Assembly: GCA_036346355.1 (NCBI GenBank)
Contig: JAYEVF010000054.1
Coordinates: forward strand, 62,001 to 126,000
DNA: 64,000 nucleotides
Direction of reading: 5' to 3'
Origin: Rhipidocladum racemiflorum
Taxonomy: Eukaryota > Streptophyta > Magnoliopsida > Poales > Poaceae
Both the position numbers and the translations under genes were made by a program. The number at the start of each line of letters is the position of its first letter. Position 1 is the stretch's first letter. The notes beneath the pieces are model-generated. The model had not been told where the DNA came from. It did no database searches and saw nothing but the letters and a program-made list of their open reading frames with translations. Below, one piece after another: positions 20,167-34,100 of the stretch.

Positions 20167-22963
20167 GAAGCCCATTCCGGGAGTTTGACACCGAGTTTCG
20201 TTTCGTGCATCGTTTTCGTTCGGACGCAGCTTGCAGTACCCCTTGTGACCCGTCGCGGAGGGATGTTTCGCACTCACTCGGACGTATTCAAAGTGAGTGC
20301 AGAATTGTGCTGAAACGCACAAGCGAACATCGTAAGTTAATTCTGGGTGTTTGGCACTCAGTTTCGTTTCGTGCATCGCTTTCGATTTTTTCAGCTTAGG
20401 AACTCGTCATTGTGGAATATGTCACGGCGACTCGGACGGATTCGAAATGCATGCCTAAATGAGTTACAACACATGCCGAAATGAGTGGGAGCACATATGA
20501 ATTCCACTCGATGTGTTTGGCACTCAGTTTCATCTCGTGCAACGTTTTGAGCAAGCGCCGCTTGTTGTATTCGTTCGTGCTCATCGCGGAGAAATGTTTC
20601 ACAACAACTCGGACGGACTCGAAATGCATGCCGAAATGTGTTTGGGCAAACATGAAGTTCATTCGGCACGATTGGAATGAAGTTTCGTTTCGTGCACCGT
20701 TTTGGTATGCGTGTAGTTTACAGTACCATTAGGAACCCATCGTGCATGAATATTTCGCATCGACTCGGACGTACTCGAAATGCTTGTCGAAATGGGTAGG
20801 GCATATAGTTTGACACCAATTTTCCTTTCGTGCATCGTTTCCGTCCAGACGCAGCTTGCAGAACACCTTGCGACCCGTCGCGGAGGGATGTTTCCTTACT
20901 CACTCGGACGTATTCGAAACGAATGAAGAACTGTAGCAGCAATGCATGGAAAGTCCACTCGCGCGGTTTGGCCTACATTTTCCTTCCGTGCATCGTTTTG
21001 ATACGCACGCAGCTTGCAGTACCCGTTGGCACCTATCGCGGAGAAATGTTTTGCACCGACCCGGATGCAACAGAAATGCATGCCGAAATGAGCTTAGGCA
21101 CACATGAACGCTTATTCGGGTGTCTGCGCCGCAAGCTTTCTTTTCGCACTCGTTACGCACGAACGTGACTTGTAGAACCATTTGTCGTGTAGGTTTCGCG
21201 ACCGACACGGATGAGCCCAAATGGCTTGCTAAAATGAGCTAGGCGGACATGAAGTCCATTCTCGTTGATTGACACTCAGCTTCATCTTATCGTCGTTTTC
21301 TTGTGAAAATCCTTGCACCATACAATGCTGTCGCGGAGGAATGTTTCACACGAGTGGTAAAGATTCAAAACGCATGCCGAAATGTGCTTGGGCATATATG
21401 AAGTTCATTCGGCACGTTTGGAACAATGTTTTGTTTTTTGCACCATTGTAGTACGCGTGTAGTTTACATTACCATTAGGGACCCATTGTGCATGAATGTT
21501 TCGCTTCGAGCCAGTCGTACTCGAAATGCTTGCTGAAACGGGCTGGGGCGCATATGAAGCCCATTCCGAGAGTTTGACACCGAGTTTCGTTTCGTGCATC
21601 GTTTTCGTTCGGACGCAGCTTGCAGTACCCCTTGTGACCCGTCGCGGAGGGATGTTTCGCACTCACTCGGACGTATTCAAAGTGAGTGCAGAATTGTGCT
21701 GAAACGCACAAGCGAACATCGTAAGTTAATTCTGGGTGTTTGGCACTCAGTTTCGTTTCGTGCATCGCTTTCGATTTTTTCAGCTTAGGAACTCGTCGTT
21801 GTGGAATATTTCACGGCGACTCGGACGGATTCGAAATGCATGCCTAAATGAGTTACAACACATGCCGAAATGAGTGGGAGCACATATGAATTCCACTCGA
21901 TGTGTTTGGCACTCAGTTTCATCTCGTGCAACGTTTTGAGCAGGCGCCGCTTGTTGTATTCGTTCGTGCTCATCGCGGAGAAATGTTTCACAACAACTCG
22001 GACGGACTCGAAATGCATGCCGAAATGTGCTTGGGCAAATATGAAGTTCATTCGGCACGATTGGAATGAAGTTTCGTTTAGTGCACCGTTTTGGTACGCG
22101 TGTAGTTTACAGTACCATTAGGGACCCATCGTGCATGAATATTTCGCATCGACTCGGACGTACTCGAAATGCTTGTCGAAATGGGATAGGGCATATATGA
22201 AGTCCATTCGGGGAGTTTGACACCAATTTTCCTTTCGTGCATCGTTTCCGTCCAGACGCAGCTTGCATAACACCTTGCGACCCGTCGCGGAGGGATGTTT
22301 CCTTACTCACTCGGACGTATTCGAAACGAATGAAGAACTGTAGCAGCAATGCATGGAAATTCCACTCGCGCAGTTTGGCCTACATTTTCCTTTCGTGCAT
22401 CGTTTTGATACGCACGCAGCTTGCAGTACTCGTTGGCACCTATCGCGGAGAAATGTTTTGCACCGACCCGGATGCAACAGAAATGCATGCCGAAATAAGC
22501 TTAGGACCACATGAACGCTATTCGGGGTGTCTGCCGCAAGCTTTCTTTTCGTACTCGTTCGCATTTAACGTGACTTGTAGTACCATTTGTCGTGTAGGTT
22601 TCGCACCGACACGGATGAGCCCAAATGGCTTGCTAAAATGAGCTAGGCAGACATGAAGTCCATTCTGGTTGATTGACACTCAGCTTCATCTTATGCGTCG
22701 TTTTCTTGTGAAAATCCTTGCACCATACAGTACTCGTCGTGGAGGAATGTTTCACACGACTGCTAAAGATTCAAAACGCATGCCGAAATGTGCTTGGGCA
22801 TATATGAAGTTCATTCGGCATGTTTGGAACAATGTTTTATTTTTGCACCATTCCAAGACGCTGCGTGTAGTTTACATTACCATTAGGGACCCATTGTGCA
22901 TGAATGTTTCGCTTCGAGCCGGTCGTACTCGAAATGCTTGCTGAAACGGGCTGGGGCGCATAT

Positions 22964-24366
22964 GAAGCCCATTCCGGGAGTTTGACACCGAGTTTCGTTT
23001 CGTGCATCGTTTTCGTTCGGACGCAGCTTGCAATACCCCTTGTGACCCGTCGCGGAGGGATGTTTCGCACTCACTCGGACGTATTCAAAGTGAGTGCAGA
23101 ATTGTGCTGAAACGCACAAGCGAACATCGTAAGTTAATTCTGCGTGTTTGGCACTCAGTTTCGTTTCGTGCATCGCTTTCATTTTTTCAGCTTAGGAACT
23201 CGTCGTTGTGAAATATTTCACGGCGACTCAGACGGATTCGAAATGCATGCCTAAATGAGTTACAACACATGCCGAAATGAGTGGGAGCACATATGAATTC
23301 CACTCGATGTGTTTGGCACTCAGTTTCATCTCGTGCAACGTTTTCGAACGGGCGCCGCTTGTTGTATTCGTTCGTGCTCATCGCGGAGAAATGTTTCACA
23401 ACAACTCAGACGGACTCGAAATGCATGCTGAAATGTGTTTGGGCAAATATGAAGTTCATTCGGCACGATTGGAATGAAGTTTCGTTTCGTGCACCGTTTT
23501 GGTACGCGTGTAGTTTACAGTACCATTAGGAACCCATCGTGCATGAATATTTCGCATCGACTCGGACGTACTCGAAATGCTTGTCGAAATGGGATAGGGC
23601 ATATATGAAGTCCATTCGGGGAGTTTGACACCAATTTTCCTTTCGTGCATCGTTTCCGTCCGGACGCAGCATGCAGAACACCTTGCGACCGTCATGAGGG
23701 ATGTTTCCTTACTCACTCGGACGTATTCGAAACGAATGAAGAACTGTAGCAGCAATGCATGGAAAGTCCACTCGCGCGGTTTGGCCTACATTTTCCTTCC
23801 GTGCATCGTTTTGATACGCACGCAGCTTGCAGTACCCGTTGGCACCTATCGCGGAGAAATGTTTTGCACCGACCCGGATGCAACAGAAATGCATGCCGAA
23901 ATGAGCTTAGGCACACATGAACGCTATTCGGGGTGTCTGCCGCAAGCTTTCTTTTCGTACTCGTTCGGTCTGACGTGACTTGTAGTACCATTTGTCGTGT
24001 AGGTTTCGCACCGACACGGATGAGCCCAAATGGCTTGCTAAAATGAGCTAGGCAGACATGAAGTCCATTCTGGTTGATTGACACTCAGCTTCATCTTATG
24101 CGTCGTTTTCTTGTGAAAATCCTTGCACCATACAGTACTCGTCGCGGAGGAATGTTTCACACGAGTGGTAAAAATTCAAAACGCATGCCGAAATGTGCTT
24201 GGGCATATATGAAGTTCATTCGGCATGTTTGGAACAATGTTTTGTTTTTTGCACCATTCTAGTACGCGTGTAGTTTACATTACCATTAGGGACCCATTGT
24301 GCAAGAATATTTCGGTTCGAGCCGATCGTACTCGAAATGCTTGCTGAAATGTGCTGGGGCGCATAT
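22964..24366. repeat. Representative HOR copy resolved into nine monomers
   Basis: Anchoring each monomer on the motif that reads CGTGCATCG in monomer 1, the anchors fall at 23001, 23167, 23332, 23488, 23644, 23800, 23956, about 24097 and about 24248, and the next HOR restarts at 24404. The monomer lengths are therefore about 166, 165, 156, 156, 156, 156, 141, 151 and 156 bp (total 1403). Monomer 7 (TTTTCGTACTCG) and monomer 8 (CTTATGCGTCG) are the most diverged and shortest. Monomers 1 and 2 carry about 10 extra bases. Confidence 0.88.
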
Positions 24367-24549
24367 GAAGCCCATTCCGGGAGTTTGACACCGAGTTTCG
24401 TTTCGTGCATCGTTTTCGTTCGGACGCAGCTTACAGTACCCCTTGTGACCCGTCGCGGAGGGATGTTTCGCACTCACTCGGACGTATTCAAAGTGAGTGC
24501 AGAATTGTGCTGAAACGCATGCTTAACATCGTAAGTTAATTCTGGGTGT

Positions 24550-26950
24550 TTGGCACTCAGTTTCGTTTCGTGCATCGCTTTCGATTTTTCAGCTTAGGAA
24601 CTCGTCGTTGTGGAATATTTCACGGCGACTCGGACGGATTCGAAATGCATGCCTAAATGAGTTACAACACATGCCGAAATGAGTGGGAGCACATATGAAT
24701 TCCACTCGATGTGTTTGGCACTCAGTTTCATCTCGTGCAACGTTTTCGAACGGGCGCCGCTTGTTGTATTCGTTCGTGCTCATCGCGGAGAAATGTTTCA
24801 CAACAACTCGGACGGACTCGAAATGCATGCCGAAATGTGCTTGGGCAAATATGAAGTTCATTCGGCACGATTGGAATGAAGTTTCGTTTCGTGCACCGTT
24901 TTGGTACGCGTGTAGTTTACAGTACCATTAGGGACCCATCCTGCATGAATATTTCGCATCGACTCGGACGTACTCGAAATGCTTGTCGAAATGGGATAGG
25001 GCATATATAAAGTCCATTCGGGGAGTTTTACACCAATTTTCCTTTCATGCATCGTTTCCGTCCGGACGCAGCTTGCAGAACACCTTGCGACCCGTCGCGG
25101 AGGGATGTTTCCTTACTCACTCGGACGTATTCGAAATGAATGAAGAACTGTAGCAGCAATGCATGGAAATTCCACTCGCGCAGTTTGGCCTACATTTTCC
25201 TTCCGTGCATCGTTTTGATACGCACGCAGCTTGCAGTACCCGTTGGCACCTATCGCGGAGAAATGTTTTGCACCGACCCGGATGCAACAGAAATGCATGC
25301 CGAAATAAGCTTAGGACAGCATGAACGCTATTCGGGGTGTCTGCCGCAAGCTTTCTTTTCGTACTCGTTCCGGTACGAACGTGACTTGTAGTACCATTTG
25401 TCGTGTAGGTTTCGCACCGACACGGATGAGCCCAAATGGCTTGCTAAAATGAGCTAGGCAGACATGAAGTCCATTCTGGTTGATTGACACTCAGCTTCAT
25501 CTTATGCGTCGTTTTCTTGTGAAAATCCTTGCACCATACAGTACTGTCATGAGGAATGTTTCACACGAGTGGTAAAGATTCAAAACGCATGCCGAAATGT
25601 GCTTGGGCATATATGAAGTTCATTCGGCATGTTTGGAACAATGTTTTATTTTTTGCACCATTCTAGTACGCGTGTAGTTTACATTACCATTAGGGACCCA
25701 TTGTGCATGAATGTTTCGCTTCGAGCCGGTCGTACTCGAAATGCTTGCTGAAACGGGCTGGGGCGCATATGAAGCCCATTCCGGGAGTTTGACACCGAGT
25801 TTCGTTTCGTGCATCATTTTCGTTCGGACGCAGCTTGCAGTACCCCTTGTGACCCGTCGCGGAGGGAGGTTTCGCACTCACTCGGACGTATTCAAAGTGA
25901 GTGCAGAATTGTGCTGAAACGCACAAGCGAACATCGTAAGTTAGTTCTGGGTGTTTGGCACTCAGTTTCGTTTCGTGCATCCCTTTCATTTTTTCAGCTT
26001 AGGAACTCGTCGTTGTGAAATATTTCACGGCGACTCGGACGGATTCGAAATGCATGCCTAAATGAGTTACAACACATGCCGAAATGAGTGGGAGCACATA
26101 TGAATTCCACTCGATGTGTTTGGCACTCAGTTTCATCTCGTGCAACGTTTTCGAACGGGCACCGCTTGTTGTATTCGTTCGTGCTCATCGCGGAGAAATG
26201 TTTCACAACAACTCGGACGGACTCGAAATGCATGCTGAAATGTGTTTGGGCAAATATGAAGTTCATTCGGCACGATTGGAATGAAGTTTCGTTTCGTGCA
26301 CCGTTTTGGTACGCGTGTAGTTTACAGTACCATTAGGAACCCATCGTGCATGAATATTTCGCATCGACTCGGACGTACTCGAAATGCTTGTCGAAATGGG
26401 ATAGGGCATATATGAAGTCCATTCGGGGAGTTTGACACCAATTTTGCTTTCGTGCATCGTTTCCGTCCGGACGCAGCATGCAGAACACCTTGCGACCCGT
26501 CGCGGAGGGATGTTTCCTTACTCACTCGGACGTATTCGAAACGAATGAAGAACTGTAGCAGCAATGCATGGAAAGTCCACTCGCGCGGTTTGGCCTACAT
26601 TTTCCTTCCGTGCATTGTTTTGATACGCACGCAGCTTGCAGTACCCGTTGGCACCTATCGCGGAGAAATGTTTTGCACCGACCCGGATGCAACAGAAATG
26701 CATGGCGAAATGAGCTTAGGCACACATGAACGCTATTCGGGGTGTCTGCCGCAAGCTTTCTTTTCGTACTCGTTCTGGTACGAACGTGACTTGTAGTACC
26801 ATTTGTCGTGTAGGTTTCGCACCGACACGGATGAGCCCAAATGGCTTGCTAAAATGAGCTAGGCAGACATGAAGTCCATTCTGGTTGATTGACACTCAGC
26901 TTCATCTTATGCGTCGTTTTCTTGTGAAAATCCTTGCACCATACAGTACT
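24550..26950. repeat. Satellite block paired with 27360-29760 (offset about 2,812 bp, two HORs)
   Basis: Private variants are shared at a fixed two-HOR offset. Examples are GGGAGGTTTCG (25862 and 28677), GCATCATTTT (25812 and 28626), CCATCCTGCATG (24940 and 27750) and CATGGCGAAATG (26700 and 29513). The pairing fades outside these limits. Confidence 0.75.
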
Positions 26951-29900
26951 CGTCGCGGATGAATGTTTCACAGGAGTGGTAAAGATTCAAAACGCATGCC
27001 GAAATGTGCTTGGGCATATATGAAGTTCATTCGGCATGTTTGGAACAATGTTTTGTTTTTTGCACCATTCTAGTACGCGTGTAGTTTACATTACCATTAG
27101 GGACCCATTGTGCATGAATGTTTCGGTTCGAGCCGGTCGTACTCGAAATGCTTGCTGAAACGGGCTGAGGCGCATATGAAGCCCATTCCGGGAGTTTGAC
27201 ACCGAGTTTCGTTTCGTGCATCGTTTTCGTTCGGACGCAGCTTGCAGTACCCCTTGTGACCCGTCGCAGAGGGATGTTTCGCACTCACTCGGACGTATTC
27301 AAAGTGAGTGTAGAATTGTGCTGAAACGCACAAGCGAACATCGTAAGTTAATTCTGGGTGTTTGGCACTCAGTTTCGTTTCGTGCATCGCTTTCGATTTT
27401 TCAGCTTAGGAACTCGTCGTTGTGGAATATTTCACGGCGACTCGGACGGATTCGAAATGCATGCCTAAATGAGTTACAACACATGCCGAAATGAGTGGGA
27501 GCACATATGAATTCCACTCGATGTGTTTGGCACTCAGTTTCATCTCGTGCAACGTTTTCGAACGGGCGCCGCTTGTTGTATTCGTTCGTGCTCATCGCGG
27601 AGAAATGTTTCACAACAACTCGGACGGACTCGAAATGCATGCCGAAATGTGCTTGGGCAAATATGAAGTTCATTCGGCACGATTGGAATGAAGTTTCGTT
27701 TCGTGCACCGTTTTGGTACGCGTGTAGTTTACAGTACCATTAGGGACCCATCCTGCATGAATATTTCGCATCGACTCGAACGTGCTCAAATGCTTGTCGA
27801 AATGGGATAGGGCATATATAAAGTCCATTCGGGGAGTTTTACACCAATTTTCCTTTCATGCATCGTTTCCGTCCGGACGCAGCTTGCAGAACACCTTGCG
27901 ACCCGTCGCGGAGGGATGTTTCCTTACTCACTCGGACGTATTCGAAATGAATGAAGAACTGTAGCAGCAATGCATGGAAATTCCACTCGCGCAGTTTGGC
28001 CTACATTTTCCTTCCGTGCATCGTTTTGATACGCACGCAGCTTGCAGTACCCGTTGGCACCTATCGCGGAGAAATGTTTTGCACCGACCCGGATGCAACA
28101 GAAATGCATGCCGAAATAAGCTTAGGACAGCATGAACGCTATTCGGGGTGTCTGCCGCAAGCTTTCTTTTCGTACTCGTTCGCATTTAACGTGACTTGTA
28201 GTACCATTTGTCGTGTAGGTTTCGCACCGACACGGATGAGCCCAAATGGCTTGCTAAAATGAGCTAGGCAGACATGAAGTCCATTCTGGTTGATTGACAC
28301 TCAGCTTCATCTTATGCGTCGTTTTCTTGTGAAAATCCTTGCACCATACAGTACTCGTCGCGGAGGAATGTTTCACACGAGTGGTAAAGATTCAAAACGC
28401 ATGCCGAAATGTGCTTGGGCATATATGAAGTTCATTCGGCATGTTTGGAACAATGTTTTATTTTTTGCACCATTCTAGTACGCGTGTAGTTTACATTACC
28501 ATTAGGGACCCATTGTGCATGAATGTTTCGCTTCGAGCCGGTCGTACTCGAAATGCTTGCTGAAACGGGCTGGGGCGCATATGAAGCCCATTCCGGGAGT
28601 TTGACACCGAGTTTCGTTTCGTGCATCATTTTCGTTCGGACGCAGCTTGCAGTACCCCTTGTGACCCGTCGCGGAGGGAGGTTTCGCACTCACTCGGACG
28701 TATTCAAAGTGAGTGCAGAATTGTGCTGAAACGCATGCTTAACATCGTAAGTTAGTTCTGGGTGTTTGGCACTCAGTTTCGTTTCGTGCATCCCTTTCAT
28801 TTTTTCAGCTTAGGAACTCGTCGTTGTGAAATATTTCACGGCGACTCGGACGGATTCGAAATGCATGCCTAAATGAGTTACAACACATGCCAAATGAGTG
28901 GGAGCACATATGAATTCCACTCCGATGTGTTTGGCACTCAGTTTCATCTCGTGCAACGTTTTGAACGGGCACCGCTTGTTGTATTCGTTCGTGCTCATCG
29001 CGGAGAAATGTTTCACAACAACTCGGACGGACTCGAAATGCATGCTGAAATGTGTTTGGGCAAATATGAAGTTCATTCGCACGATTGGAATGAAGTTTCG
29101 TTTAGTGCACCGCTTTTGGTACGCAGCGTGTAGTTTACAGTACCATTAGGAACCCATCGTGCATGAATATTTCGTGATCGACTCGGACGCACTCAAATGC
29201 TTGTCGAAATGGGATAGGGCATATATGAAGTCCATTCGGGAGTTTGACACCAATTTTGCTTTCGTGCATCGTTTCCGTCCGGACGCAGCATGCAGAACAC
29301 CTTATACCCGTCATGAGGGATGTTTCCTTACTCACTCGGACGTATTCGAAACGAATGAAGAACTGTAGCAGCAATGCATGGAAAGTCCACTCGCGCGGTT
29401 TGGCCTACATTTTCCTTCCGTGCATTGTTTTGATACGCACGCAGCTTGCAGTACCCGTTGGCACCTATCGCGGAGAAATGTTTTGCACCGACCCGGATGC
29501 AACAGAAATGCATGGCGAAATGAGCTTAGGCACACATGAACGCTATTCGGGGTGTCTGCCGCAAGCTTTCTTTTCGTACTCGTTCTGGTACGAACGTGAC
29601 TTGTAGTACCATTTGTCGTGTAGGTTTCGCACCGACACGGATGAGCCCAAATGGCTTGCTAAAATGAGCTAGGCAGACATGAAGTCCATTCTGGTTGATT
29701 GACACTCAGCTTCATCTTATGCGTCGTTTTCTTGTGAAAATCCTTGCACCATACAGTACTCGTCGCGGAGGAATGTTTCACACGAGTGGTAAAGATTCAA
29801 AACGCATGCCGAAATGTGCTTGGGCATATATGAAGTTCATTCGGCATGTTTGGAACAATGTTTTGTTTTTTGCACCATTCTAGTACGCGTGTAGTTTACA

Positions 29901-30199
29901 TTACCATTAGGGACCCATTGTGCATGAATGTTTCGCTTCGAGCCGGTCGTACTCGAAATGCTTGCTGAAACGGGCTGGGGCGCATATGAAGCCCATTCGG
30001 GGAGTTTGACACCGAGTTTCGTTTCGTGCATCGTTTTCGTTCGGACGCAGCTTGCAGTACCCCTTGTGACCCGTCGCGGAGGGATGTTTCGCACTCACTC
30101 GGACGTATTCAAAGTGAGTGCAGAATTGTGCTGAAACGCACAAGCGAACATCGTAAGTTAATTCTGGGTGTTTGGCACTCAGTTTCGTTTCGTGCATCG

Positions 30200-33100
30200 C
30201 TTTCGATTTTTTCAGCTTAGGAACTCGTCGTTGTGGAATATTTCACGGCGACTCGGACGGATTCGAAATGCATGCCTAAATGAGTTACAACACATGCCGA
30301 AATGAGTGGGAGCACATATGAATTCCACTCGATGTGTTTGGCACTCAGTTTCATCTCGTGCAACGTTTTCGAACGGGCGCCGCTTGTTGTATTCGTTCGT
30401 GCTCATCGCGGAGAAATGTTTCACAACAACTCGGACGGACTAGAAATGCATGCCGAAATGTGCTTGGGCAAATATGAAGTTCATTCGGCACGATTGGAAT
30501 GAAGTTTCGTTTCGTGCACCGTTTTGGTACGCGTGTAGTTTACAGTACCATTAGGGACCCATCGTGCATGAATATTTCGCATCGACTCGGACGTACTCGA
30601 AATGCTTGTCGAAATGGGATAGGGCATATATGAAGTCCATTCGGGGAGTTTGACACCTATTTTCCTTTCGTGCATCGTTTCCGTCCGGACGCAGCTTGCA
30701 GAACACCTTGCGACCCGTCGCGGAGGGATGTTTCCTTACTCACTCGGACGTATTCGAAACGAATGAAGAACTGTAGCAGCAATGCATGGAAAGTCCACTC
30801 GCGCAGTTTGGCCTACATTTTCCTTCCGTGCATCGTTTTGATACGCACGCAGCTTGCAGTACCTGTTGGCACCTATCGCGGAGAAATGTTTTGCACCGAC
30901 CCGGATGCAACAGAAATGCATGCCGAAATGAGCTTAGGCACACATGAACGCTATTCGGGGTGTCTGCCGCAAGCTTTCTTTTCGTACTCGTTCTGGTACG
31001 AACGTGACTTGTAGTACCATTTGTCGTGTAGGTTTCGCACCGACACGGATGAGCCCAAATGGCTTTCTAAAATGAGCTAGGCAGACATGAAGTCCATTCT
31101 GGTAGATTGACACTCAGCTTCATCTTATGCGTCGTTTTCTTGTGAAAATCCTTGCACCATACAGTACTCGTCGCGGAGGAATGTTTCACACGACTTCTAA
31201 AGATTCAAAACGCATGCCGAAATGTGCTTGGGCATATATGAAGTTCATTCGGCATGTTTGGAACAATGTTTTATTTTTTGCACCATTCTAGTACGCGTGT
31301 AGTTTATATTACCATTAGAGAGCCATTGTGCATGAATGTTTCGCTTCGAGCCGGTCGTACTCGAAATGCTTGCTGAAACGGGCTGGGGCACATATGAAGC
31401 CCATTCCGGGAGTTTGACACCGAGTTTCGTTTTGTGCATCGTTTTCGTTCGGACGCAGCTTGCAGTACCCCTTGTGACCCATCGCGGAGGGATGTTTCGC
31501 ACTCACTCGGACGTATTCAAAGTGAGTGCAGAATTGTGCTGAAACGCACAAGCGAACATCGTAAGTTAATTCTGGGTGTTTGGCACTCAGTTTCGTTTCG
31601 TGCATCGCTTTCGATTTTTTCAGCTTAGGAACTCGTCGTTGTGGAATATTTCACGGCGACTCGGACGGATTCGAAATGCATGCCTAAATGAGTTACAACA
31701 CATGCCGAAATGAGTGGGAGCACATATGAATTCCACTCGATGTGTTTGGCACTCAGTTTCATCTCATGCAACGTTTTCGAACGGGCGCCGCTTCTTGTAT
31801 TCGTTCGTGCTCATCGCGGAGAAATGTTTCACAACAACTCGGACGGACTCGAAATGCATGCCGAAATGTGTTTGGGCAAATATGAAGTTCATTCGGCACG
31901 ATTGGAATGAAGTTTCGTTTCGTGCACCGTTTTGGTACGCGTGTAGTTTACAGTACCATTAGGAACCCATCGTGCATGAATATTTCGCATCGACTCGGAC
32001 GTACTCGAAATGCTTGTCGAAATGGGTAGGGCATATATGAAGTCCATTCGGGGAGTTTGACACCAATTTTCCTTTCGTGCATCGTTTCCGTCCAGACGCA
32101 GCTTGCAGAACACCTTGCGACCCGTCGCGGAGGGATGTTTCCTTACTCACTCGGACGTATTCGAAACGAATGAAGAACTGTAGCAGCAATGCATGGAAAT
32201 TCCACTCGCGCAGTTTGGCCTACATTTTCCTTCCGTGCATCGTTTTGATACGCACGCAGCTTGCAGTACCCGTTGGCACCTATCGCGGAGAAATGTTTTG
32301 CACCGACCCGGATGCAACAGAAATGCATGCCGAAATAAGCTTAGGACCACATGAACGCTATTCGGGGTGTCTACCGCAAGCTTTCTTTTCGTACTCGTTC
32401 TGGTACGAACGTGACTTGTAGTACCATTTGTCGTGTAGGTTTCGCACCGACACGGATGAGCCCAAATGGCTTGCTAAAATGAGCTAGGCAGACATGAAGT
32501 CCATTCTGGTTGATTGACACTCAACTTCATCTTATGCGTCGTTTTCTTGTGAAAATCCTTGCACCATACAGTACTCGTCGTGGAGGAATGTTTCACACGA
32601 CTGCTAAAGAATCAAAACGCATGCCGAAATGTGCTTGGGCATATATGAAGTTCATTCGGCATGTTTGGAACAATGTTTTATTTTTTGCACCATTCTAGTA
32701 CGCGTGTAGTTTACATTACCATTAGGGACCCATTGTGCATGAATGTTTCGCTTCGAGCCGGTCGTACTCGAAATGCTTGCTGAAACGGGCTGGGGCGCAT
32801 ATGAAGCCCATTCCGGGAGTTTGACACCGAGTTTCGTTTCGTGCATCGTTTTCGTTCGGACGCAGCTTGCAGTACCCCTTGTGACCCGTCGCGGAGGGAT
32901 GTTTCGCACTCACTCGGACGTATTCAAAGTGAGTGCAGAATTGTGCTGAAACGCACAAGCGAACATCGTAAGTTAATTCTGGGTGTTTGGCACTCAGTTT
33001 CGTTTCGTGCATCGCTTTCATTTTTTCAGCTTAGGAACTCGTCGTTGTGAAATATTTCACGGCGACTCAGACGGATTCGAAATGCATGCCTAATGAGTTA

Positions 33101-34100
33101 CAACACATGCCAAAATGAGTGGGAGCACATATGAATTCCACTCGATGTGTTTGGCACTCAGTTTCATCTCGTGCAACGTTTTCGAATGGGCGCCGCTTGT
33201 TGTATTCGTTCGTGCTCATCGCGGAGAAATGTTTCACAACAACTCGGACGGACTCGAAATGCATGCCGAAATGTGTTTGGGCAAATATGAAGTTCATTCG
33301 GCACGATTGGAATGAAGTTTCGTTTCGTGCACCGTTTTGGTACGCGTGTAGTTTACAGTACCATTAGGAACCCATCGTGCATGAATATTTCGCATCGACT
33401 CGGACGTACTCAAAATGCTTGTCGAAATGGGATAGGGCATATATGAAGTCCATTCGGGGAGTTTGACACCAATTTTCCTTTCGTGCATCGTTTCCGTCCG
33501 GACGCAGCATGCAGAACACCTTGCGACCCGTCGCGGAGGGATGTTTCCTTACTCACTCGGACGTATTCGAAACGAATGAAGAACTGTAGCAGCAATGCAT
33601 GGAAAGTCCACTCGCGCGGTTTGGCCTACATTTTCCTTCGGTGCATCGTTTTGATACGCACGCAGCTTGCAGTACCCGTTGGCACCTATCGCGGAGAAAT
33701 GTTTTGCACCGACCCGGATGCAACAGAAATGCATGCCGAAATGAGCTTAGGCACACATGAACGCTATTCGGGGTGTCTGCCGCAAGCTTTCTTTTCGTAC
33801 TCGTTCTGGTACGAACGTGACTTGTAGAACCATTTGTCGTGTAGGTTTCGCACCGACACGGATGAGCCCAAATGGCTTGCTAAAATGAGCTAGGCAGACA
33901 TGAAGTCCATTCTGGTTGATTGACACTTAGCTTCATCTTATGCGTCGTTTTCTTGTGAAAATCCTTGCACCATACAGTACTCGTCGCGGAGGAATGTTTC
34001 ACACGACTGCTAAAGATTCAAAACGCATGCCGAAATGTGCTTGGGCATATATGAAGTTCATTCGGCATGTTTGGAACAATGTTTTATTTTTTGCACCATT
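30200..34100. repeat. Satellite block paired with about 34430-38300 (offset about 4,221 bp, three HORs)
   Basis: Shared private variants include GGACTAGAAATG (30438 and 34660), ACACCTATTTTCC (30653 and 34874), GAGAGCCATTG (31316 and 35537), CTTCTTGTATTCG (31792 and 36013) and CCTTCGGTGCATCG (33637 and 37848). Confidence 0.75.
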
